Of a DNA stretch of 49,181 nt, positions 33,817 through 41,830 are shown in pieces. Made by a program: the position numbers and the translations under genes. This DNA is from Acidobacteriaceae bacterium (lineage in GTDB: Bacteria; Acidobacteriota; Terriglobia; Terriglobales; Acidobacteriaceae): positions 9,612-58,792 of the forward strand of contig PKXQ01000091.1 in NCBI GenBank assembly GCA_003132405.1, given 5' to 3'. The notes beneath the pieces are model-generated. The model had not been told where the DNA came from and did not search any database. It worked only from the letters and a program-made list of their open reading frames with translations. Every line of letters begins with the position of its first letter. The stretch's first letter is position 1.

Positions 33817-35376
33817 ATGAGCGAACAACTAACCCACGTCTTACTGATCGAAGACAATCCCGGCGACGCCGACCTGGTGCGTCTTCGTCTCGCGGAAGGC
33901 AACTCGGCCATGGATGTGAGTCATGCCCAAAGACTGTCCGACGGCCTGGCGTCGCTCTCCAAAAACGCGCCCTCAGTCGTGTTATTAGACCTTAATCTTC
34001 CCGACAGTCACGGCGCTGATACCTTCCGCAAAGTACTGGAGATCGCGCCGAATGTGCCCATCGTGATTCTCTCCGGTCAGGACGATGAGGGCTTGGCTAT
34101 GAAGGCGCTCCATCAGGGGGTGCAGGACTACCTGGTGAAAGGCGCCTTTACCAGCGGCGCTCTTAATCGCGCCATGCGTTACGCCATCGAACGCCAGGCT
34201 ATGCTCCGCACGCTCGAAATGAGCCGCAAACAGCAACTGGAATTCAAGAACCAATTTCTCTCCCACGTTTCCCACGAACTGCGCACGCCGCTCACCTGCA
34301 TTCATCAATACACGACCATTCTCATGGATGGCCTGGCGGGCGAGATCAACCCTGAGCAGCGCGACCATCTGCGTACGATCTTCAGAAGCGTGAATCAGCT
34401 CGGAGCCATGGTTCAGGACTTGCTCGAGGCCAGCCGCGCCGAGGCCGGAAAAATTCGCATCGAGCCGCATTGCGTCTCCATGGCCGATCTGATACGGCTG
34501 GCTGTTTCCATGATGCAATCGGTTGCTCACGAAAAGCACGTCGGGTTGGAGATCGTCGTCGACACGAGAATCCCGTTCGTTAACGGAGATCCCGATCGCA
34601 TTCTCGAAGTGCTGATCAATCTCATCGACAACGCCATCAAATTCACTCCTGCCGACGGAGCCGTCACGGTGCAAGCCTGCCTTTCACCGACCGATCCCGA
34701 CGTCGTCTACGTCTCCGTCGCCGACACCGGCTGTGGCATCGATCCGCAAGCCAAAGCCTTGATCTTCGAACGCATGTATCAGGATCCGAACTCCATCGAT
34801 TGCAGTCGCAAGGGGTTGGGCCTCGGACTCTATATTGCGAAAGAATTGGTAGCCCTCCACGGCGGCCGCATCTGGGTAGCCAGCGAACTCGGCCACGGCA
34901 GCACGTTTTCTTTCGCCCTCCCGCTCTACTCCATGGCGAAACTTCTTCTGCCCGTAATCACCCACGACGGAAAGCTGCGTGACGCCGTCGTTTTGCTGAG
35001 AGTTGACCTGCGCATGCGTTCCAGTTCACCTCGCGGACATTGGAAGGAGACCTGCCGCGCCTCCCTCGAGATCCTGCAGCGCTGCGTCTATCTCGACAAG
35101 GATCTCGTCCTGCCTCCGATGCCGACCGCGGGCGCCGAGCAATCCTTCTTTGTCGTGGCGTCTACCGATCTGTCCAGCGCAGAAATAATGATGGCGCGTA
35201 TCCGCCAGCAGTTAAGCAACGTGCGCGACTTGAAAACTGCTGGCCAACTTAAGGTATCCGCCACCGCGGTCCCGCTTCCTGATCCCCTCGTCGGCACTCT
35301 GGAGCAGCGGATCGAGGCAATTGCCAGTAAAGTAACCGAGATGACGCGATTAGCGATGGCTGCCGGGCAGACCTAA
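33817..35376 (+). CDS. hybrid protein: receiver, histidine kinase, and degenerate C-terminal domain
   Basis: A 519-residue soluble signalling protein. Residues 5-120 are a receiver domain (VLLIEDNPGDADL, phospho-acceptor Asp58 in VVLLDLNLPDSHG, Lys108 in YLVKGAF). A HisKA domain follows, with the phospho-acceptor His153 in FLSHVSHELRTPLTCI. The HATPase domain spans about 220-380 (ILEVLINLIDNAIKFTPADG, VADTGCGID, KGLGLGLYIAKELVALHGG). The final 130 residues (VVLLRVDLRMRSSSPRGHWK, then FFVVASTDLSSAEIMMARIR) resemble a GGDEF fold that has lost the GGDEF signature; this is inference. An N-terminal receiver before the kinase suggests it is itself a target of another kinase. The separate receiver gene follows by 46 bp. 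Confidence 0.85.
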   Translation: MSEQLTHVLLIEDNPGDADLVRLRLAEGNSAMDVSHAQRLSDGLASLSKNAPSVVLLDLNLPDSHGADTFRKVLEIAPNVPIVILSGQDDEGLAMKALHQGVQDYLVKGAFTSGALNRAMRYAIERQAMLRTLEMSRKQQLEFKNQFLSHVSHELRTPLTCIHQYTTILMDGLAGEINPEQRDHLRTIFRSVNQLGAMVQDLLEASRAEAGKIRIEPHCVSMADLIRLAVSMMQSVAHEKHVGLEIVVDTRIPFVNGDPDRILEVLINLIDNAIKFTPADGAVTVQACLSPTDPDVVYVSVADTGCGIDPQAKALIFERMYQDPNSIDCSRKGLGLGLYIAKELVALHGGRIWVASELGHGSTFSFALPLYSMAKLLLPVITHDGKLRDAVVLLRVDLRMRSSSPRGHWKETCRASLEILQRCVYLDKDLVLPPMPTAGAEQSFFVVASTDLSSAEIMMARIRQQLSNVRDLKTAGQLKVSATAVPLPDPLVGTLEQRIEAIASKVTEMTRLAMAAGQT

Positions 35377-35422
35377 ATTCAAGTTCTCGAAGCATCAGCA
35401 ATTCAAGAAACGGAGATGTGCA

Positions 35423-35824
35423 ATGCAAAACGCAAAAATCCTGATCGTAGACGATGACACCGACCTGAGGCAGGCCTTAAAACTCCGCCTGCGAGCCAAC
35501 CACTATGAAACTGTTCACGCCGGCGATGGATACTCGGCCATCGCGCTCGCCCATAAGGAACAGCCGAATCTCATTATTCTCGATCTTGGCCTGCCCGCCG
35601 GCGACGGCTTTGTCGTGCTCGATCGCCTTCAGAAAGACGATAAGCTCTCCGCCATCCCGGTTATTGTGTTGACTGCGCGCGATGCGCAAAGCAGCGAGCA
35701 GCATGCCCTCAAGGCCGGCGCAACCGCCTTCTTTCAAAAACCAGCCGATAACGCCGAATTGTTAGAGGTGATTCGCGCCACCCTGCCGAAAGACATCGCA
35801 GTGCCGATAACTTTGCCGTCTTAA
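35423..35824 (+). CDS. stand-alone response regulator receiver
   Basis: A 133-residue single-domain receiver: ILIVDDDTDLRQAL with the acidic pocket, phospho-acceptor Asp54 in LIILDLGLPAGDGF, the switch Thr in IVLTARDA and the conserved Lys in FFQKPADNAEL. There is no output domain, so it would signal by protein contact or as a phosphorelay intermediate. It follows the hybrid kinase by 46 bp with CGGAGATG upstream, so the two are probably an operon and partners. Confidence 0.92.
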   Translation: MQNAKILIVDDDTDLRQALKLRLRANHYETVHAGDGYSAIALAHKEQPNLIILDLGLPAGDGFVVLDRLQKDDKLSAIPVIVLTARDAQSSEQHALKAGATAFFQKPADNAELLEVIRATLPKDIAVPITLPS

Positions 35825-35898
35825 GAAGTTCGGCTGCTCAAAAATCGAGCCCTTTTGCGCGCTCGCCAATCGGAGAAGCGGATCCGTCTCCCGCCTCG

Positions 35899-37113
35899 CT
35901 ATTCCACCGTGTGCTTCGCGACGTAGCCTTCGCGCGCGTACACGATGTACTTCACTTCCTTCCCCTTCTGATCGCGCACCTTCAAAGGACCGCCGTCCGG
36001 CGCCTGCAGCTCAACTTTCAACTTCCGATAGGTGCCGTCAAGCTTCGTATTGGTCGGATGATAGCTGATGCTGTACTGATTGCGAATGTCGGACGCGACA
36101 TCGTGAAAAATCTCCGGCAGTTCGCCCTGGAAGCGCGGAAAGTACGCGCGCCCTCCAGTCATCGAGGCGAACGTCTTCATCTGATTGTCGGCCTGTAGCT
36201 GCGTGATCTCCTGCAACCCGCCCATTCGCCCCTGCATCGCCCGCTGCGTCTCCATCATTTCGCGCCATTGCCATCCGATGCTGACGCCGTAGATAGTCAC
36301 GTCTTTGGTCGATTTCACCTTCTTCATGATCTGATCCAGATTCAGCTTGCTGAAAGTATCGCGCCCGGTTGAAACGAGAATGATATATTTCTTGCCGTCG
36401 ATGCGATCGCAGCGGTCGATGGTGTCGAAGAGCGCGTCAAAAAGATTGCGCTCCGAAAATCCCGGTATTCGCAGCATATTCAGCGCGCCCATGATGGCGC
36501 GTTTATCTTGCGTAAAGTCGACCAGGATCTGCGGCTTCAAGTCGTAGGAAACCACTGCGACCCAGTCATCCTTCTTCAAGCCGCTCGCAAAAGTGTAAGA
36601 CGCGTTGAGCGCGTCAATCATGTACCCAATGTTCGTCGATGCGTATTCCACCAGCAGCACAGCCGTGATCGGAGCCTCAGTCTGATTGAAGCTCGCAATC
36701 TGCTGCGCCGCGCCATCTTCCATGATCTTGAAATTCTCTTTCCTCAGCCCCGGAATCGTCTGCCCGTCCTTCGTCGTCACCAGCACATCCAGGTTCACCA
36801 CCGGCACATCCACTCGGATCGAGTAGTCGGGCATGTTCTCGATCTTCTTCGGCTTTTCCGGCGCCGGAGGCGGCGGTACGTCGGTCTTCTTCGGAATCAC
36901 ATACGGCCCCACATCGTTCTGCGGCCCTCCCGCTTCGGGCGGCGCCTCCTGCTGATTCGGATTCGCCGGAGCCTGCTGCGATGTGTCCTGAGCCTGCGCG
37001 CGTTCGGCGGCCGTCCCAACCGCCATCCAGAAAAGAACCAATGTCAACAGGATTAAAGGCTTGCGGGAAGCCCATAGCAGTCGCTTCCGCCCGTGAAATA
37101 CGCTGAAAAACAT
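35899..37113 (-). CDS. acidobacterial VWA-domain exported protein
   Basis: A 404-residue exported protein of the VWFA-related family that is abundant in Acidobacteriota. After a signal segment (KPLILLTLVLFWMAVGTAA) and a Pro-rich linker come a small beta domain (VPVVNLDVLVTTKDGQTIPG, ENFKIMEDGAAQQIASF) and a VWA domain (AVLLVEYASTNIGYMIDALN, YIILVSTGRDTFSKLNL, TFASMTGGRAYFP). The MIDAS motif expected as DxSxS reads VEYAS, so metal binding is probably weakened. The C-terminal region (QYSISYHPTNTKLDGTYRKL) is typical of the family. Such proteins are presumed to bind partners in the envelope. It diverges from the S55 gene. Confidence 0.85.
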   Translation of the reverse strand: MFFSVFHGRKRLLWASRKPLILLTLVLFWMAVGTAAERAQAQDTSQQAPANPNQQEAPPEAGGPQNDVGPYVIPKKTDVPPPPAPEKPKKIENMPDYSIRVDVPVVNLDVLVTTKDGQTIPGLRKENFKIMEDGAAQQIASFNQTEAPITAVLLVEYASTNIGYMIDALNASYTFASGLKKDDWVAVVSYDLKPQILVDFTQDKRAIMGALNMLRIPGFSERNLFDALFDTIDRCDRIDGKKYIILVSTGRDTFSKLNLDQIMKKVKSTKDVTIYGVSIGWQWREMMETQRAMQGRMGGLQEITQLQADNQMKTFASMTGGRAYFPRFQGELPEIFHDVASDIRNQYSISYHPTNTKLDGTYRKLKVELQAPDGGPLKVRDQKGKEVKYIVYAREGYVAKHTVE

Positions 37114-37268
37114 GGGGAGTCCTCGAAAACTTCTGTGCTAGTATAGATGCAAGAACTTCGCAGTTGGGATATTTTGCGAGCCCTAAAAAGCGCTGCCTCT
37201 CCTGGCAAAAACATTCTGAAAGTATGCGGAGTCGGTATCACGGTCATTTTGTGACCTCCGGGGTATTC

Positions 37269-39179
37269 ATGGGGAAAGTTGTACGCTCACTCGCCCTCCT
37301 GTTGTGTCTCTCGTCCTTCGTCTGCCTTAACGCGCAAAACATGAGCGCGCAAAAATTGGCTGCGCAAGCCGCGCCACCAAAAACGATTGCGGCGGCCGAT
37401 GTGCCCGCGGCAGCCACTCTTCCCGCGCTCCCTTCGCCGAATATCATCCCGCTCAATCAAATTCACGAAGGCATGAAAGGCACCGCCCTCACCGTCTTCC
37501 AGGGCGTCAAGCCAGAGTCTATGGACGTCGAAGTTCTAGGCGTGATGCACAACGTGAATGGCCCCAAGGGCGACATTATTTTAGTCCGCCTGCACGGCAC
37601 GAAGCCCGAGTACACCGGCGTGGTCGCCGGCATGAGCGGCAGTCCCGTCTATTTTGACGGCAAGCTGGCCGGCGCGCTCGCCTTCCGCATCGGCGAGTTT
37701 TCCAAAGAACCAATCGCAGGAGTAACTCCGATCGAAGAAATGCTCGAGATCAATGCTCTCGATCGCCGTCCAACGTCAGCGCCGCTGCGAGCCGAACTCA
37801 ACCAAAACGATTCGTCGAACAACAGCGCCGCAAATAAGAACGAAGCAACTCAAACCGCCAGCCCCGCCGAAAGTTCATCTCTGCCCGCAGTAAATTACAA
37901 CAACTATCTCAAGCCAATCGAAACCCCTCTAGTCTTCAACGGCTTTTCCGCCGAAACCTTGCAGCGCTACGCCTCGCAGTTTGCCGCCGCTGGCATTGTC
38001 CCTGTGATGGGCATCGGCTCATCCAGCGATCGCAAGCAGCCTGAGCCCATAGTGGCCGGCTCTGCCGTCAGCGCCGTGCTAGTCCGCGGCGACATGGATA
38101 TCGCCGCCACCTGCACCGTTACCTATGTCGATCCCGAGCGCCTGCTCGCCTGCGGACATCCCCTCTTGCAGTTCGGCGAGGTCGATCTTCCCATGACCAA
38201 GGCCACCGTGCTCGCCACTCTGCCGTCCCCGATGAATGCTTTCAAGATCGTCGACACCACCGAGACCATCGGCGCCTTCGTGCAGGATCGCCAGAATGGC
38301 ATCATGGGTGTCCCCGGCCGCGAGTCGAAGATGATTCCCGTCACCGTCTCCATGCACACCGACGCGGCGACCAAAGAATTCCACTACGAAATTCTCAACA
38401 ACGCGCGCCTCAGTCCGCTCGCCATGATGGCCACCGTTTTCAACGCGCTGCATGGCATCAACGAATATGGCGAGGACATCACCTACCGCATGAATGGCGT
38501 GCTCAGCGTCAAGGGATATCCCGACGTCACGCTGCGCAATATGTTCGCGCCGCAGGATAACGGCCAGCCCGCCGCCGCTATGGCTGCCGCCACGATTGCC
38601 GATCACTTTGGCCGCATCTACACCAACGCCTTCGACGTCCCCGACGTGCAAGGCGTGAAGCTCGATTTCGATCTCGTTCGCGAACGCCGCTCCGCTCACC
38701 TCGAAGCCTCGCGCACCGATGTCACCGAAGCCCGCCCCGGCGACCAGATCATGGTCGAGACAGTAATCCGTCCCTATCGCGGCGAGCGCCTGGTCCGCCA
38801 GATTCCGATTCGTATTCCTACCTCGACATCAAAAGGAACCTTGCGCGTCCTCGTCAGCGACGGAGACACGCTCGACCGCCTGCATCACGGCACGCCCATG
38901 ATGAACCGCGGCCTGAGCCTCGCTCCGACAATCGCCTTGCTGAACAAAGAACACGCCAACGATCGCGTCTACGTTTCGCTGATTCAGTCCGACCCCGAAG
39001 CCATGGTCGCCGACAAAGTCATGCCCACGCTCCCGCTCTCCGTGATGAACGTCATGGAAAACATGCGCGGCACGCAAGACATGGTAGTCCTAGGCGAATC
39101 ATCAGTAAGCGAAGCCTCAACCGATCCCCTCGACTACGTAGTCGCCGGCGCGCAGATGCTGACGATCACCGTCAAGTAG
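37269..39179 (+). CDS. exported SpoIVB-type (S55) peptidase-domain protein
   Basis: A 636-residue exported protein. The signal peptide is MGKVVRSLALLLCLSSFVCL. An S55-type domain follows at about 60-340: IHEGMKGTALTVFQG, MHNVNGPKGDIILVRLHGT, and VVAGMSGSPVYFDGKLAGAL, where Ser123 is the expected nucleophile by analogy with SpoIVB. Later segments include TCTVTYVDPERLLACGHPLL and FVQDRQNGIMGVPGRESKMI, which are also SpoIVB-like. The C-terminal half is a secreted beta-rich region without recognised motifs. The open frame reaches 37164; ATG 37269 is preferred because it opens the signal peptide. The organism need not sporulate: acidobacterial members of this family occur outside sporulation. Confidence 0.8.
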   Translation: MGKVVRSLALLLCLSSFVCLNAQNMSAQKLAAQAAPPKTIAAADVPAAATLPALPSPNIIPLNQIHEGMKGTALTVFQGVKPESMDVEVLGVMHNVNGPKGDIILVRLHGTKPEYTGVVAGMSGSPVYFDGKLAGALAFRIGEFSKEPIAGVTPIEEMLEINALDRRPTSAPLRAELNQNDSSNNSAANKNEATQTASPAESSSLPAVNYNNYLKPIETPLVFNGFSAETLQRYASQFAAAGIVPVMGIGSSSDRKQPEPIVAGSAVSAVLVRGDMDIAATCTVTYVDPERLLACGHPLLQFGEVDLPMTKATVLATLPSPMNAFKIVDTTETIGAFVQDRQNGIMGVPGRESKMIPVTVSMHTDAATKEFHYEILNNARLSPLAMMATVFNALHGINEYGEDITYRMNGVLSVKGYPDVTLRNMFAPQDNGQPAAAMAAATIADHFGRIYTNAFDVPDVQGVKLDFDLVRERRSAHLEASRTDVTEARPGDQIMVETVIRPYRGERLVRQIPIRIPTSTSKGTLRVLVSDGDTLDRLHHGTPMMNRGLSLAPTIALLNKEHANDRVYVSLIQSDPEAMVADKVMPTLPLSVMNVMENMRGTQDMVVLGESSVSEASTDPLDYVVAGAQMLTITVK

Positions 39180-39204
39180 CTGGAGCGCACTAACCAACCA
39201 AGTT

Positions 39205-39230
39205 GTCATCCTGAGCGGAGCGAAGGACCT
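39205..39230 (+). repeat. single copy of the GTCATCCTGAGCG-type repeat
   Basis: Same 26-bp core as the arms at 7739-7820 with one base changed (GCGGAGCG for GCGAAGCG). It lies 25 nt after the S55 gene stop. The rest of the 236-bp gap to the next gene contains CGGCTTCAGCCG (about 39278-39289), a short palindrome, and no ORF. Confidence 0.85.
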
Positions 39231-39415
39231 CTGCCCCGGCGAAAATCCCGCTCTTGCTTTTGGGTGGCTTGTTTTCAACGACGGCTTCAGCCGCTGAGGT
39301 CATGCTGCCGCGAGAGGAACACTTTTTCCGCAACCTGTTGACTAGTGCCGCGAAGCGCTCCGCCCCAGATGACAATTCAAACATTATGTTGGAAACTTGA
39401 CCTGAGGTATCTATT

Positions 39416-41677
39416 TTGGCTCGTAAGAATCTAGTCAGTAAGACGCTCGCGGCATTATCCTCTCTAATTCTTCTCTCCACCTTCGCCCTCGCCGAGGGCA
39501 CCCGCACCTGGGAACAATCCAAATTCGACGAACTGATCAAGGGTACGCCAAAGGGCGTCGCCCTCCGCAGCGAAGGCGGACTCGAACTCGCTCCCGCCTT
39601 CAAAGCCCTCGCGACCACGCCTTCGACCTACATCTGGTCGATCGCCTCCGACTCCGCAGGCAACATCTATGCCGCCGCCGGCTCTCCGGCGCGCGTCTAT
39701 CGCATCACGCCCGACGGCCAGATCGCGACCATCTTCGAGCCGCAGGAATTGCAGGTGCAATCTCTGGTCGTTGCTAAGAATGGAATCGTCTACGCCGCCA
39801 CCGCGCCCGACGGCAAGGTCTATCGTCTCGAACCTCCAAAAGCCGCGCCCGGAGCCAAGTCTGCCACAGCATCATGGAGCGCCACCCCCTACTTCGACCC
39901 CGGCTCGAAATACATCTGGGATATCGTCATCGACAAGTCGGGCGCGCTCTTCATTGCCACCGGCGATCACGGAGAAATTTTCAAGGTCACCGCCAACGGC
40001 CAGCACTCGCTTTTTTTCAAGAGCGACGAAGTTCACATCCGTGTTCTCGCCCTCGATCCCAAAGGAAACCTCATCGCCGGTTCCGATGGAAGCGGCCTCG
40101 TCTATCGCATCGCGCCGAATGGCGAAGCGTTCGTTCTCTACAGCGCTCCGAAAAAAGAAATTACCGCGCTAGCCATCGATGGCGCCGGCAACATCTACGC
40201 CGCAGCGGCGGGAGAGAAGCGCCTCGAACCCGGCGCTGCGCAGATGGCCATCGCACTCTCCGCCCCGCCGCCGCAAACCGCGCCAGCCGCCGGTGGCGGC
40301 AACATCACCATCACCGCTGCCCCGCCCACTGCCGCGTCGCCTTTCCCCGCTCCCGGAGCGGGAGTCAGCGGCGGCTCCGAAATCTATCGCATCGCGCCCG
40401 ATGGCGCTCCGTCTCGCCTCTGGACTTCGCGCGAAGATCTCGTCTACGCCCTCGCCTTCGATCAGCGCGGACGCCTGCTGGCCGGCACCGGCAATCGCGG
40501 CCACATTTTCGCCATCAACGGCGTTGACGATTTCACCGATCTCATCAAGGCCAGCGCCACGCAGATCACCGCCTTCGCCCCCGCGCCCGCCGGAGGCCTT
40601 TACGCCTCCAGCAGCAACCTCGGAAAGATTTTTGTTCTAGGCGCTGCGCCCGAAGCCGAAGGCACTTACGAGAGTGACGTCTTCGACGCTCACATTTTTT
40701 CTCTCTGGGGACGTGCCACCATGCGCAGCACCGGCAACATCGAGCTCTATGCGCGCAGCGGCAACGTAGACAATCCCGACCGCAACTGGAGCCCGTGGAC
40801 CCGCGTCAATTCCGCACCCGATTCCGCCGCCGACTCCGAACTCAAAATTCCTCCCGCGCGCTTCGTGCAGTGGAAAGCCGTCCTCCACGCCGGCAACATC
40901 GCACCCAAGCTCGACGACGTTGTCCTCAACTACCTGCCAAAGAATATCGCCCCCGAAATTGACGATGTTACCGTGTTACCTGGGTACCGTTATCAGCCAA
41001 ACCCGCATGTAACCGGGAGCGATCTGTCCGTCCAGGGGCTGGGACAGTCACACTTCGACACTCCGCCGCCCCCCGCGCGCGACCGCGACGCGATCGGCAT
41101 CCGCTGGTCGGCCCACGACGACAACGACGACCAGCTCGTCTACTCCATCTATTACCGCGGCGACGGCGAGTCGCGCTGGCTGCTGCTGAAGTCGAACATC
41201 ACCGACCGCTTCTATTCTTTCGACGCCAGCCTCCTGCCCGACGGAGGATACACCGTGAAGGTCATCGCCTCCGACGCCCCCTCGCATTCGCCGGGAGAAG
41301 CGCTCTACGCCGAGCGCGTCAGCCCGCGCTTCGAGGTCGACAGCACCGCCCCCGTGATCGAGAACCTGGCCGCCGCCATCGAAGAAAAGCCTAACGGCAA
41401 ACAGATTCACGTGACCTTCCGCGCCCACGATTCCTTCTCGGCGATCAAGCGTGCGGAGTACTCGCTCGACGGCGGCGACTGGCAGTTCGTAGAGCCCACC
41501 GGCCACCTGTCCGACTCAAAGGCCGAAGACTACGACTTCCGCATCCCCGTCCCGCAAACTGAAGCGGCGCCGGCGGTTATGGCCGGGAGCACGGCCAATG
41601 ACCACGTGGTCGTGGTCCGAGCCTATGACCGCTTCGACAATCTGGCCACGGCTAAGACAGTGATTCGACGGAAGTAA
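39416..41677 (+). CDS. exported beta-propeller protein
   Basis: A 753-residue exported protein. After a signal peptide (LVSKTLAALSSLILLSTFAL) come NHL/SMP-30-like propeller blades, each with a hydrophobic strand then GNIYAA or similar: IASDSAGNIYAAAGSPARVY, NGIVYAATAPDGKVYRL, GALFIATGDHGEIFKV, GNLIAGSDGSGLVYRI, GNIYAAAAGEKRL and GRLLAGTGNRGHIFAI. A jelly-roll-like segment (about 415-500, FSLWGRATMRSTGNIELYAR) and a C-terminal Ig/fibronectin-like region (RDAIGIRWSAHDDNDDQLVY) follow. It may be a surface binding or sensing protein. The start is TTG 39416 with GAGG about 10 nt upstream. A parS-like palindrome lies 20 bp after the stop. Confidence 0.8.
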   Translation: MARKNLVSKTLAALSSLILLSTFALAEGTRTWEQSKFDELIKGTPKGVALRSEGGLELAPAFKALATTPSTYIWSIASDSAGNIYAAAGSPARVYRITPDGQIATIFEPQELQVQSLVVAKNGIVYAATAPDGKVYRLEPPKAAPGAKSATASWSATPYFDPGSKYIWDIVIDKSGALFIATGDHGEIFKVTANGQHSLFFKSDEVHIRVLALDPKGNLIAGSDGSGLVYRIAPNGEAFVLYSAPKKEITALAIDGAGNIYAAAAGEKRLEPGAAQMAIALSAPPPQTAPAAGGGNITITAAPPTAASPFPAPGAGVSGGSEIYRIAPDGAPSRLWTSREDLVYALAFDQRGRLLAGTGNRGHIFAINGVDDFTDLIKASATQITAFAPAPAGGLYASSSNLGKIFVLGAAPEAEGTYESDVFDAHIFSLWGRATMRSTGNIELYARSGNVDNPDRNWSPWTRVNSAPDSAADSELKIPPARFVQWKAVLHAGNIAPKLDDVVLNYLPKNIAPEIDDVTVLPGYRYQPNPHVTGSDLSVQGLGQSHFDTPPPPARDRDAIGIRWSAHDDNDDQLVYSIYYRGDGESRWLLLKSNITDRFYSFDASLLPDGGYTVKVIASDAPSHSPGEALYAERVSPRFEVDSTAPVIENLAAAIEEKPNGKQIHVTFRAHDSFSAIKRAEYSLDGGDWQFVEPTGHLSDSKAEDYDFRIPVPQTEAAPAVMAGSTANDHVVVVRAYDRFDNLATAKTVIRRK

Positions 41678-41697
41678 GGTTGGGCGAAAGGCGAAAA

Positions 41698-41713
41698 TGT
41701 TCCACGTGGAACA
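41698..41713. promoter_or_regulatory. parS-like ParB binding site
   Basis: TGTTCCACGTGGAACA is a perfect 16-bp palindrome (extended by three further base pairs on each side) and matches the parS consensus for chromosomal ParB (TGTTNCACGTGNAACA). It sits in the gap after the beta-propeller gene, outside coding sequence. ParB loads at such sites near the replication origin to organise and segregate the chromosome. No other TGTT-N-CACGTG match was found in the window. Confidence 0.8.
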
Positions 41714-41745
41714 TTTGTAGGGGCGTGGTTGTAGGTATGCTTTGA

Positions 41746-41771
41746 TACGTACATTTACGATTCTGTACGTA
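41746..41771. promoter_or_regulatory. 8-bp inverted repeat beside the parS-like site
   Basis: TACGTACA (41746-41753) and TGTACGTA (41764-41771) are perfect reverse complements separated by 10 bp, giving a dyad 33 bp from the parS-like palindrome. This could be an operator for a dimeric regulator. No adjacent promoter is evident. Confidence 0.4.
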
Positions 41772-41806
41772 CGAATCGCCGGACTCAGACGTTGTAGTGC
41801 AGTCTG

Positions 41807-41823
41807 GCCGGCGGGACGCCGGC
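41807..41823. repeat. GC-rich hairpin after the Ig lipoprotein gene
   Basis: GCCGGCG (41807-41813), loop GGA, CGCCGGC (41817-41823), directly downstream of the lipoprotein stop. It lacks a T-tract and looks like a short REP-type palindrome rather than a rho-independent terminator. Confidence 0.55.
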
Positions 41824-41830
41824 GCTACGC

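Noticed and set aside
41601..41620. A second CACGTG palindrome (GACCACGTGGTC) as a parS site
   Set aside because: It lies inside the beta-propeller coding sequence and lacks the TGTT/AACA ends of the parS consensus.
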